Shown here: one piece after another, positions 9,407-17,765 of the stretch
How positions within the stretch are numbered: position 1 is the stretch's first letter
Layout: the number at the start of each line of letters is the position of its first letter
Origin: Chaenocephalus aceratus
Lineage: Eukaryota; Chordata; Actinopteri; Perciformes; Channichthyidae
Length of the DNA stretch: 64,000 nt
NCBI GenBank assembly: GCA_023974075.1
Contig: CM043798.1
Location: 22,288,441-22,352,440, forward strand
Reading direction: 5' to 3'
The notes under the pieces: model-generated
What the model saw: only the letters and a program-made list of their open reading frames with translations
What the model was told of the DNA's origin: nothing
The model's database searches: none
Position numbers and translations under genes: made by a program

Positions 9407-9888
9407 TAGGTGTTCAATGGATGGTATTGCAGGACCCAGAGCGCACGGAGCACAGAGCGGACAGCAGATAACGGAATTGCAGTTGTATTGCTTATAGATT
9501 ATCAGAACATTTCAAAGGGGACACAGCCCCATTGGATATTAACCTATGGATTAACTACATCATCGTTTTTATCGTTGTAATGCCATTGAAGACCAGTTTA
9601 GACCAGACAATGAGGAAGGTAAGCCGTTAGCCTGGCGTATGTTAGTAGCTAGCGCCACTTGTTTTTGATGTACGTTTTTGTTGATAACCTCGCGAGTTTG
9701 TATCTTTCAGTGTTGAGGTGGGCACCGTTAGATTCTGTGTCTCCTTGCGATCATAAACGATGTGTTGGATGTGCAGCTAGGATAAGTAATAAGTGAGCTA
9801 GGAGTGATTTTCGGTGCAGTAATAGGTTAGCATTTTTCGTTCGGGCTAATTCAGAGGCTCACTGTTAGCATTGTGTTTTTTTTTTTTT
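9407..9888. other. Continuation of the invaded sequence, with a short shared repeat
   Basis: 9492-9548 (TTATAGATTATCAGAACATT then TCAAAGGGGACACAG) matches the reverse complement of about 30106-30160 at roughly nine bases in ten. A plausible donor (GAGGAAG then GTAAGC) lies at about 9617-9626. A run of T (about 9877-9893) precedes the minus-strand frame below. Confidence 0.5.
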
Positions 9889-10218
9889 TTATTCCGGATC
9901 GTATGCCACTCTATTCGACCGAATCGGTTCATAAGCATAGGCCATGGGATGCCTGGTAACTGTAGATGCTTCCACATCAATGTCATCTCCCGACGAATAG
10001 TCAAATTCATCGTTCAAAACGTCGATCTCATTGCAAAATTCCTCCATCGCTGCCATATATGCTAAGTTGTGTTGACTTCCGGTATGGATACCCGGAGCGA
10101 AGACCCATCCAGTGACGTCACCATTTGGGACTCCCCTAATGGCGGCGGCCTGGTCCCGGAATTCCCCACCCTGCCGGCGGATAATTAATTTTCTTTTGGC
10201 GAGTAATATCATGTACAA
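9889..10218 (-). CDS. Unrecognised 109-codon open frame
   Basis: The minus-strand frame contains an acidic stretch (NEIDVLNDEFDYSSGDDIDV) and then AYAYEPIRSNRVAYDPE before a stop that runs into an A-tract on its own strand. The acidic composition and the xYEPxRSNR motif look more protein-like than random, and resemble N-terminal parts of transposon-associated fish ORFs. I cannot name a family with confidence. It lies in the same filling sequence as the THAP-type exon but on the opposite strand. It could be a first exon of a second gene of the same element, or chance. Confidence 0.3.
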   Translation of the reverse strand: MYMILLAKRKLIIRRQGGEFRDQAAAIRGVPNGDVTGWVFAPGIHTGSQHNLAYMAAMEEFCNEIDVLNDEFDYSSGDDIDVEASTVTRHPMAYAYEPIRSNRVAYDPE

Positions 10219-10900
10219 TAAATATTACGATCAATATCCATTGTAAAATGAATAAACTACCGGAATATTATAACTGTAATTGGTGTTTCCTTTCCCCTTT
10301 AAAACTTTTCTTTCTTTATGTTTAAGGTTCTTAATAATTCGAAAAATCAATAAAACACTCTTTCTAGCTGTAGGGAACATAAATAAGATAGCGCGACGAT
10401 GACTTGCACTTTTCAAATTTTTCACGGGTTTCCCCTTTTATTTTCTTCAAATCTACTTGGCTGATCGGCAACCACACAGTCTCTTCCGTCAGTCACACAG
10501 ACAGCCAGCAGAGTGACAGATGCATCCGGGAAAAAGTGTGGAGAAAAATAGGTATTTACGCTGACAGGTTTCTTAACATGAATTCGTCTGATATTCTGGT
10601 TTTACGTTCGACTACCATTAAGTTAAATAAGGTTTTTTTGTTTGACTAACTTTTGATCAAATCAAGCGTTTCTTAAAGAGCCTGTGACAGCATTCCAACA
10701 ACTGTTGTGCAATGAAATATTGTTACCAAATATTGTTTTGGTAAACATGGTTTGTATCGTCAATTAGCTGAGATTATTTCCGTTAATCTGGTATAACACA
10801 TTAATAGTTTGTTAAATATTAAGATCCCCTGAGACACAGTATCGTGAAATTTTTTTTTTTTACATTACGTTTTTTTTACATTACTGTTTTTTATGAATTG
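10219..10900. other. Unassigned non-coding stretch
   Basis: No recognised feature. It contains T-rich runs near 10849-10862. Confidence 0.35.
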
Positions 10901-10909
10901 AACAACAGA

Positions 10910-11000
10910 AAAATAATCTTTAGATTAGTCTACTAATCGATCAAATAATCGCCCGATTAATCGTTTTCGAAATAATCGTTTCCCCCCAGCACTACCTAAC
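10910..11000. repeat. Possible hAT-type terminus (alternating ATCGATTA motifs)
   Basis: A cluster of ATTAATCG/AATAATCG motifs ends in TTTCCCCCCAGCACTA. Many fish hAT-related elements have such subterminal ATCGATTA repeats before a CAGCACTA/TAGTGCTG terminus. No partner end was identified. Confidence 0.35.
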
Positions 11001-11039
11001 CGGAGATTAAGGATTTTCAGAATAAAAGCTTAACAACTG

Positions 11040-11150
11040 GTTGTGCACAAAAACTTCTGGTTTTTCAGTATAAAACAGCATTTAAACTGATGTTTAAGGT
11101 ACTTTATGCCATCAAAACATTGATTTTAATTTCTAACAAGTCCCATTCAA
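11040..11150 (+). repeat. Short interspersed segment shared with 23270-23360
   Basis: Both loci share GGTTTTT-AGTATAAAACAG, then TATGCCAT, then AACATTGATTTTAATTTCTA followed by ACAA. The second locus lies inside the Harbinger-like element, suggesting a related element fragment here. Confidence 0.6.
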
Positions 11151-11454
11151 ATCCCCCGTGTTCCGCCACCTGCTGCACCTTTTAATTCTCCATTGTCCAT
11201 GTTATGTACTTACGTTTCAAAGGCTTGTAAGCTACAGTTTGCACTGTTTCAATAAATTAAACTAATTTTCTCACCACATCTTTTGATTCATTTTGGCCAG
11301 CATTTGCAAGCTGTAGACTCTCTGTCAGAGCCATATATTGTATAATTGATGCTTTCAGTTGAATTAATTCAATCCAAGTCAATGGAACTCACAAGATGTC
11401 ACCAAAATCACACTGTCCCTTTAAAATCTTTCAGAAAATGATATAAGTGTTTCG

Positions 11455-11568
11455 AATTATATCGAATCGTATCGAATCGTATCGTTGGCTGAATATCGTG
11501 ATATATATCGTATCGTTGGCTGAATATCGTGTATCGTATCGTGAGATTAGTGTCACTACAGCCCTAGT
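11455..11568 (-). repeat. Possible hAT-type terminus with TATCG repeats
   Basis: Tandem ATCGTATCGAATCGTATCG motifs, with TTGGCTGAATATCGTG present twice, end in GTGTCACTACAGCCCTAG. Read in reverse the end is CAGGGCTGTAGTGACAC, the CAGGG form seen at hAT ends. The other terminus is not identified. Confidence 0.45.
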
Positions 11569-11890
11569 TACAATATTCCGATTTATTGGAATTAAATCAA
11601 ATCAGAGACCCGGATGTACAGTGAAGATTAAACTGTTCATTACCTTATAAAAGCAAATACTGTTTGTTTTTTAATTAAATTGTCACTTAAATTGACCAAA
11701 ACAAATACTAATTATTGTATTTGTATTGTATGTTTATTTTACAAAATTACTTTATACTGTCTTTGTCAATTTAACCCGCTTTTATTGTACCCCTCTCATG
11801 AAATAACTGGCCCCAGCCTGATGCTATGTATGTGTGTGCATAAAGCTGAGATATGCATATATTTATTTCCTTTCTCTTTGAAAGTTTCAG

Positions 11891-12433
11891 AGTTTAAAGT
11901 GAGGCATGATGCAGAAATGAGTGAAGCAAAAAGGAGGAAACTTACAGACTTCTTTAAAAGGTATACAAGACATCACTGCTACTTAGCGTGTCAAAGCCAT
12001 TTGTATATTTTATTTATTCACCATAAGTTCCTTTGTTAATTATCCTACATTTAAATGCAGAGTTGAGCAGAACAAGGCAGGTGATGGGCGAGCAGGGCAG
12101 CTTGGAAAAGAGAGATGATCAGAGCAGCGTAAAGAAGGGAAGGGAGTGGAGGAACTTGAGGAGAGGAGGGGAGTAGAGCAGGCTGAAGAGAGCAGAGCAG
12201 AGCAGCCTGAGGAGGACAGAGGAGCACGGCAGTTTGAGGAGGACAGAGGAGCAGAGCAGCCTGAGGAGAGCAGAGCACAGCAGCCTGAGGAGGACAGAGG
12301 AGCACGGCAGTTTGAGGAGGACAGAGGAGCAGAGCAGCCTGAGGAGAGCAGAGCAGAGCAGAGCAGCCTGAGGAGGACAGAGGAGCACGGCAGTTTGAGG
12401 AGGACAGAGGAGCAGAGCAGGGAAGCAGTGTAG
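11891..12433 (+). pseudogene. 5' exons of a hAT/ZMYM-like transposase gene with an acidic minisatellite
   Basis: Exon 1 (acceptor AG at 11890, ATG 11917, donor GTATAC at 11961) encodes MSEAKRRKLTDFFKR, a basic leader of the kind that starts ZMYM/TTF-type hAT transposases. Spliced to an acceptor ending TTAAATGCAG at 12060, the frame continues VEQNKAGDGRAGQ, meets one TGA at about 12117, and then stays open through tandem acidic repeats (EQPEEDRGARQFEEDRGA and variants) to a stop at 12433. The repeat unit is about 63-84 bp, with Glu, Arg and Gln dominating. The rest of the transposase is not present: a DIRS element starts at 12581. The opposite strand is also open (Leu/Ser/Cys-rich), which is a by-product of the repeat composition. 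Confidence 0.5.
12140..12430 (+). repeat. Minisatellite in the acidic coding region
   Basis: Repeats of GAGCAGCCTGAGGAG, GACAGAGGAGCACGGCAG and TTTGAGGAGGACAGAGGAG arranged in at least three partial higher-order units. All unit lengths are multiples of three until the last unit, where the frame shifts. Confidence 0.85.
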
Positions 12434-12580
12434 GAAAGGCTGACAACTTGCCTGACTGCTGGAATCAAAGTCAATTGGAATATTTTACACAGAAATATAC
12501 ATTTCTAATAGTTGGAAATAAAAAAATAGGATGCAAATCATGCAGGGAAGCGGGATCCCTTGGGGCAATGAGAACAGGGA
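12434..12580. other. Junction with the DIRS element
   Basis: Short unique stretch before the left DIRS terminus. No target duplication is evident, as expected for DIRS elements. Confidence 0.4.
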
Positions 12581-12785
12581 AACTATAGGTTACTTACGTA
12601 ACCCCAGTCTCGGAGTAACATGAAGTGAGATGTCTCACTATGGGATGCGCCTCATCGCGGAGCAAACAGAAGCATCAATCTCATTACGCCAATCCTGATT
12701 GGCCGGTGATTCTTGACGTCAACGTCAGGTGAAATCACCCCCTATAAGTAGCCTGCGCCACGACGCATGCGTCATTCAAAATAAG
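12581..12785. repeat. DIRS left terminus (inverted repeat plus extension)
   Basis: 12581-12638 (starts AACTATAGGTTACTTACG) pairs with the internal complementary region. 12636-12785 (CTCACTATGGGATGCGCCTC onward) is the inverted copy of 17515-17664. Confidence 0.92.
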
Positions 12786-12834
12786 CACCTCTTCTCGCTT
12801 CACCATAGCAAGGAGGGCCGTCTGGTGAGACATC

Positions 12835-12930
12835 TCACTTCATGTTACTCTGAGGACTGGGGTTACGTAAGTAACCTATAGTTCTCATTCATAACACTCC
12901 GTTCGATGTCTCACTATGGGATATTGTAGC
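12835..12930. repeat. DIRS internal complementary region
   Basis: First half (to CCTATAGTT at 12883) is the reverse complement of the left terminus. Second half (GTTCTCATTCATAACACTCC onward) is the reverse complement of the right terminus. The halves overlap by the trinucleotide GTT, giving the exact circle-junction point used as template in DIRS models. Confidence 0.92.
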
Positions 12931-12980
12931 TCCCGTATTGCCAGACGAGCTTATCTCGAAGATCACAGATCAACCAGAAT

Positions 12981-13850
12981 TTAACAGGTGGAGTCCCGAC
13001 TCAACAAGGTGCCCAGCACTGCTCGGGCCACGCTTGGAGCGGAGACGTCCAGCCTGTAAAAGCGGACAAAAGTGAGTGGCGAAGACCAGCTTGCCGCCGC
13101 ACAGATATCCTGGATGGAAACACCCTTGAACAAAGCCCAGGATGTAGCCAGGCACCGAGTCGAGTGAGCCCGCAGACCCAAAGGTGCTTGCAGATTCTGA
13201 CTCGTATAGGCCAAAGCAATCGCCTCCACGATCCAGTGGGATAGTCGTTGCTTAGTAACAGGCTTACCCTTGTGAGGTTTAGCCCAGGACACGAAGAGTT
13301 GGTCATTAAGACGAAGCTCTTTTGATCTGTCCATATATGTGTGCAAAGCCCGGACTGGACACAATAGATCCTGCTGCTGCTCCCCGGAGGAAACCAGCTG
13401 CGGAGGAAATGCCTCAATGTCAATCGGGGTACACGAACCAACCACCTTTGGTGTAAAGGCAGGGTTGGGTTTCAACAACACTCTCGTTTGCCCTGGGGCG
13501 AACTGAGTGCATGAGGGATGTACAGACAGTGCATGGATATCACTGACCCGTTTAGCGGATGCCAGGGCCAGTAACAGCACTGTCTTGAGTGACAGATGTT
13601 TCATGTCAGCTCCCTCCAGGGGTTCAAATGGGGTCATTTTGAGCCCATTTAAAACCACTGCCAGGTCCCATAAGGGCACCAGCGACCTGGAGACAGGGAG
13701 GAGCCTGCGCGCTTTCTTCATAAAACGGCAAACCAAAGGATGTTGGCTAGCCGTCTTACCCTCAAAGCCCACATGGCATGCAGCAATAGCAGCCAGGTAC
13801 ACCTTGATCGTGGAAAAAGCTCTGTGTTTATCGATCAAGTCCTGTAGAAA
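12981..13850 (-). CDS. DIRS tyrosine recombinase
   Basis: The frame encodes the catalytic half of a tyrosine recombinase: an arginine in ASAKRVSDIHAL, the H-x-x-R box in LRAHSTRCLATSWALFKG, the ASWSS segment, and the tyrosine nucleophile in FVRFYRLD near the C terminus. This enzyme integrates the circular DIRS cDNA. Upstream the same frame continues across a single TAA (13851-13853) into the core-binding part (ARASSTRSLYDCKWRVCEEW) and on into the long gag-derived frame, so only one stop separates catalytic from N-terminal recombinase domains. The C terminus lies just before the internal complementary region, the usual DIRS order. The catalytic half is intact as read. Expression as a full protein would need stop readthrough or an undamaged copy elsewhere. 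Confidence 0.9.
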   Translation of the reverse strand, partial: FLQDLIDKHRAFSTIKVYLAAIAACHVGFEGKTASQHPLVCRFMKKARRLLPVSRSLVPLWDLAVVLNGLKMTPFEPLEGADMKHLSLKTVLLLALASAKRVSDIHALSVHPSCTQFAPGQTRVLLKPNPAFTPKVVGSCTPIDIEAFPPQLVSSGEQQQDLLCPVRALHTYMDRSKELRLNDQLFVSWAKPHKGKPVTKQRLSHWIVEAIALAYTSQNLQAPLGLRAHSTRCLATSWALFKGVSIQDICAAASWSSPLTFVRFYRLDVSAPSVARAVLGTLLSRDSTC

Positions 13851-14339
13851 TTATAAAATCACCCCGACAGGACATTGAAAAGAGATGTGCCCTTCTTGAA
13901 GGCACCACTCCTCACACACCCTCCACTTACAGTCGTAAAGAGACCTGGTGGAGGAAGCTCTCGCACTCTGAATAGTGTTTATCACCTTCTGAGGGAGTCC
14001 CACTGTATTCAGATTGTACCACTCACGGGTCAGGCCCATAGTTCCCCGCGCTCTGGGCGTGGGTGAAGGATCGCCCTCCCCGCCTGAGACAATCTGTCCC
14101 TGCGTGGTGGGGGCTGCCACGGCTGCCCGCACAACAGCTGATATATCCCCGCCAGCCCGTATATTGCGGGCTAGGGTGGAAACATCAGAGTAAGTGTGTG
14201 GCGTTGCTCTTTCACTCTGGCCGGAGTTAAGGGGAACAGAACCAGGGGTGGGAACCTGTACAGAGGACCCGGAGGTCAATCGTGTACGAGTGCGTCCCCG
14301 CCTAACGGTGCGTTTAAATCGTGCATTAAAGAGAACAGC

Positions 14340-14810
14340 TGTCATTGAGCATTTTCTCCCCTTGCGAACAGACTTAACGCGGCTCCGCCGTAACGCACCC
14401 ACAGCGGACTCCCGATCCTTGCATGAGGAGTCCAGTCTGCATAGAGTGGTGCACCCTTTGACAGTAATTCTGTCCCTAGGTGCATAACACCCGGTACTTG
14501 TGTCGTTCTCAGAGAGAGGAGACGTCTGCCGCTCCAAGGGATCAGTTTGTGTGCCAGTGTGTGTGACTGGAGACAACGCAATCTCCCCTGGCGGTTCATA
14601 CACGATATCGTGTTGTCTATCCTCACGTGGACATGAAGTCCTCTGAGAGAAGGCAGGAAGCATTTTTGGGTGGGGAACACCACTAAAAGCTCCGGGTAAT
14701 TTACGCGTGCCCGCTGGAAGTCTCTGTTCTAGAGACCTCTCACCGGGCGACCCTCGTAAGTCCCCTGTCAGCCCGTCTGACCTGCGTCCGTGGTGACCAC
14801 CTTCCGTGAA
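14340..14810 (-). pseudogene. DIRS RNase H domain
   Basis: In a different minus-strand frame from the 670-codon ORF, translation gives VVTTDAGQTG, then VFPTQKCFLPSLRGLHVHVR, IDNTISCMNRQG, LRCLQSHTLAHKLIPWSG and HVPGVMHLGTELLS, the recognisable order of DIRS RNase H with its Asp residues. It starts with stops and a frame change near 14750, so it is not intact. It ends GGAALSLFARGENAQ, matching the domain's usual end. It overlaps the recombinase ORF region, as is typical for DIRS. Confidence 0.8.
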
Positions 14811-15164
14811 AGGACTGCACCCGTAGGCGCGTCCCGCACTGGAAAAGTCGGGTGTAGTGCCACTACGCATTTCATAATCACCAAAACTCTCCGTAAGCCG
14901 TGGCGTTCGGGGTTTAGTTTTATTATGAGGCCCATGTTGAGCGGGTGCTTTACGAGGACATTTTCCTCCGTAATCTGACTCCGCTCGGTGGGCTTTATAG
15001 ATAAAACCCTTCTTTCTAGGAGAGAGAGAACCTTTCTCTCCAGAATGTGGGTTGACTCTCTCTGGGTTTGTGAAAACAGATAAATTATAACTGTTTTGAG
15101 AAGCCCAGGCAGACATCGTGAGTATCTCCTGCTGTATGCTCCTTAGAGCCAGCTGGGATGTCAC

Positions 15165-15535
15165 TCTTTTGGCTCCGACCGGCACTGCGCATGTGCGTGA
15201 CGGAGGTGCCTTTACAGCTCCAGCCGGTACTGCGCATGTGTGTGCCGGTGGTGCCCTCACGGCTCCAGTCGGCACTGCGCCTGCGCGTGCCGGTGGTGCC
15301 CTTAAAGCCCCGGCCGGCACTGCGCATGTGTGTGGCGGTGGCTTACTGGACCCGTCAATAATCCGTCCTTTGAGAGATGCCGTAGCTGCTCTTGAAAGGG
15401 GAAGGATTGACGGGCCGTTCTTTATAGCTCTAGCCGGCACTGCGTACGCACGTGGCGGTAGTGCCCTTAAAGCCCCAACCGGCACTGCGCATGCGCGTGG
15501 CGGTGGTGCCTTCACAGACCCGTTTATTATCCGCC
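15165..15535 (-). repeat. 48-bp tandem repeats in the DIRS gag
   Basis: About six copies of a 48-bp unit with core GCCGGCACTGCGCATG, in frame with the 16-residue repeat. The array is split by an 80-bp spacer containing GAGATGCCGTAGCTGCTCTT, which itself recurs at about 15537 and 16078. Confidence 0.85.
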
Positions 15536-15715
15536 TTTTGAGAGAGGCCGTAGCTGCTCTCAAAAGGGGATTTATCGTTAACGGACTGTTTATTGTCTTT
15601 CTTTTCATTTTTTTGAGCTGCGCCCTTGGCCGGAGCCTAGATGCGTCAGCGGAAAATGGTTTATTCAGACAGAAAGATGTGACATGTGTTTTATGCGGAC
15701 TTGAGGATGACGTTG

Positions 15716-15862
15716 AGGCATCTCTCGAGGCGGCGGGAACACATTCACGGAGGGGAGAGGGAGGGGCTGTCACGCCGCTCGCTTCTTCTTCCTCGACTGC
15801 TGGCCGAAATTCTGGGTTGGCTGAGACTGAGCTGCAGCCGAAACCGGAGATTTTCTCGGCCA
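15716..15862 (-). repeat. Internal DIRS duplication, copy 1
   Basis: Matches 16268-16416 almost base for base (GGCATCTCTCGAGGCGGC to GATTTTCTCGGCC), offset about 552 bp. Both encode PEFRPAVEEEEASGVTAPPS, showing that the gag was expanded by duplication. Confidence 0.88.
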
Positions 15863-16267
15863 ACTTGCCCTCGTCTCCAGCCTGGGCTGGGGACTCGGGA
15901 TGGGCTGCGACCTCTGCGTCTTCGGTGTTTTAAACCGAGCAGAGTTCGAGGCAGCTTGGGTGTCGTGAGTATCTCCTGCTGCATGCTCCTTAGAGCCAGC
16001 TGAGATGTCACGCTTACAGCTCCAGCCGACACTGCGTGTGGCGGTGGTGCCTTCACAGACCCGTCAATAATCGCCTTTTGAGAGATGCCGTTGCTGCTCT
16101 TAAAAGGGGAGAAAATTGGTTTTATTGATTTTCTATTCATTTCTTTTTTCTTTTTTTTTGAGCTGCGCCCTCGGCCCTCGGCCTGGATGCGTCAGCGGCA
16201 AATGTTTAATGACAGAGGAATCAACCAACGTGTGACATGTGTTTGTGCGGACTTGAGGATGGCGTTT

Positions 16268-17198
16268 AGGCATCTCTCGAGGCGGCTGGAACACATTCAC
16301 GGAGGGGAGAAGGAGGGGCTGTCACGCCGCTCGCTTCTTCTTCCTCGACTGCTGGCCGAAATTCTGGGTTGGCTGAGCCTGAGCTGCAGCCGGAACCGGA
16401 GATTTTCTCGGCCAACTTGTCTAGTCTGGCCGCAGCGCGCTGACACACGGCTTGTAGGTCCATACTGAGACAGGGCGAAGCTGGTGTGCTATCGCCGAGA
16501 GAGCAGCCTGAGCTGGTGACACGAAGACGTCGTCTTCTTGCTCATCCGAGTCAGACAGGAGGAACTCAGAGGTGTACTCTTCGTCCTCCATGTAGTCTAA
16601 CTCCAGGACATCTTCCGCGGGTGAAACCATGGTGAGGTCCAGTCGGGAGCCCCAGCTTGGTATAGCGTGGGGCCCCGTTCCCGCGTTTCTTGCCGCCACC
16701 GGATCTCGGCCTGATATGGCGCGGGATTCCGGTTCTGCGGGTGCCGCTGTCGGTGAGCCCCAGACCGCAGTGAGGGGCTCCATCTCTGCGGCAGACGTCC
16801 CCGTGTCTTGATTGCCGGTCGGCGGATCAGTGGACATGAGGGGGTCCCGTCCCGACAGGTTAACTTGTTGCAGCTAACCTTCGGTGGAGGCTCTTCACGG
16901 TGAGGCGGGCACAATGTCCGCACGAGCCGGGGTTGTCGATGGCCTCCTGGGCGTGTTCCAGCCCGAGGCAGGACGAACAGATCTGGTGTGAGTCTGTGCC
17001 TGACACTTTCAACCCGCAACCGCAGCGCCGAGCCTCCGAGTTCCTGACTCCTCTGGTGTGAGGGGGAGAGGCATCCATCTCGTTCGCCGTGAGGCGTGGA
17101 GAGGGTCCGCTCATGACAGGTACGTTCGAGAAAAAAATGTTTACCGATCTGTCTTTAATCCGGGGGAAAAAAGGACAGCGTGGGTCTTTTTCTCTCAA
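16268..17198 (-). pseudogene. DIRS gag N-terminal part
   Basis: Minus-strand frames contain a cysteine-rich segment (CGCGLKVSGTDSHQICSSCL and SCGHCARL) typical of the start of fish DIRS gag proteins. An acidic stretch (VLELDYMEDEEYTSEFLLSD) and then the EEEEASG segment duplicated at 15716-15862 follow. The frame changes near 16860 between the cysteine-rich and acidic parts, and stops near 16421. Gag is thought to package the element RNA. This copy is broken. Confidence 0.65.
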
Positions 17199-17514
17199 GG
17201 ATATTACCTGGTATGGTAATATTCCTGTAATCCTTTTCTCCTCCGTGGAAGAGAGAAGAAAAAAGTGTCCTCGCTACCGTGGTGTCGGTAGTGAGGGAAA
17301 AAACACAAGTTAGCAACTGGTGTGTTGCTAACTTGAAGTCAAAACCTTACCTTACTCCAGAGGAAGAACGGCGAGGTTGACTATAATACTCTTCTGTGAG
17401 AGAATCGGGTAGCCGGCTAACGCCCGTCGACCGAAAATTAGCTTTGGGTTCAGTCTGTGGACTGTTAAGCTAGCCCGGCTACCGTTCGAGATGTGCTCTG
17501 AAGCGAGAAGAGGT

Positions 17515-17691
17515 GTTTGAATGATGCATGCGTCGTGGCGCAGGCTACTTATAGGGGGTGATTTCCCCTGACGTTGACGTCAAGAATCACCGGCCAATCA
17601 GGATTGGCGTAATGAGATTGATGCTTCTGTTTGCTCCGCGATGAGGCGCATCCCATAGTGAGACATCGAACGGAGTGTTATGAATGAGAAC
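17515..17691. repeat. DIRS right terminus
   Basis: 17515-17664 is the inverted copy of 12636-12785. 17650-17691 (ends GTTATGAATGAGAAC) pairs with 12881-12930 of the internal complementary region. Confidence 0.92.
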
Positions 17692-17765
17692 AGAGGTACT
17701 CATTCTCGACTGAATGGCAGAACTGTAGGGTAGGCCCATATGGCAACAGCAATGAGAAGCAAATG

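Larger units (their letters stand above)
13851..15863 (-). pseudogene. Fused gag-like / recombinase N-terminal frame of the DIRS element (670 codons)
   Basis: This long open frame starts in gag-type sequence (PEFRPAVEEEEASGV). It runs through six 16-residue repeats of the form APPxxxCAVPxGAxR (about 15180-15520) and a SAWASQNSYNLSVFTN segment. It then crosses a region whose real coding frame is RNase H (see next entry) and ends in the recombinase core-binding domain. In intact DIRS elements gag and recombinase are separate ORFs with RT/RNase H between or overlapping. The continuous frame is best explained by deletion of the RT region. Residues about 280-520 of this frame are probably not meaningful protein. 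Confidence 0.65.
12581..17691 (-). mobile_element. DIRS-type tyrosine-recombinase retrotransposon, internally deleted
   Basis: The element reads on the minus strand: gag-like ORF, RNase H, tyrosine recombinase, then the internal complementary region. Terminal inverted repeats pair 12636-12785 with 17515-17664. The outermost left 58 bp (12581-12638) is complementary to 12835-12883, and the outermost right 42 bp (17650-17691) is complementary to 12881-12930. The internal region therefore joins copies of both termini, the signature of DIRS circle-junction replication. No target-site duplication is apparent. I see no RT core (no YxDD) between gag and RNase H, so the copy is probably non-autonomous. 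It sits inside sequence that itself splits Gypsy element 1. Confidence 0.93.

Noticed and set aside
10668..11424. TTAA-flanked element candidate
   Set aside because: TTAA occurs near both ends, but the termini (AGAGCCTGTGACAGC and AGGGACAGTGTG) are not convincing inverted repeats.
12040..12474. Leu/Ser/Cys-rich minus-strand frame of 144 codons
   Set aside because: It is the antisense of the acidic minisatellite; the plus-strand frame joins to a plausible upstream exon and is preferred.
15118..15933. 271-codon plus-strand frame inside the DIRS element
   Set aside because: Antisense of the repeat-rich gag. DIRS coding order and recombinase motifs are on the minus strand.
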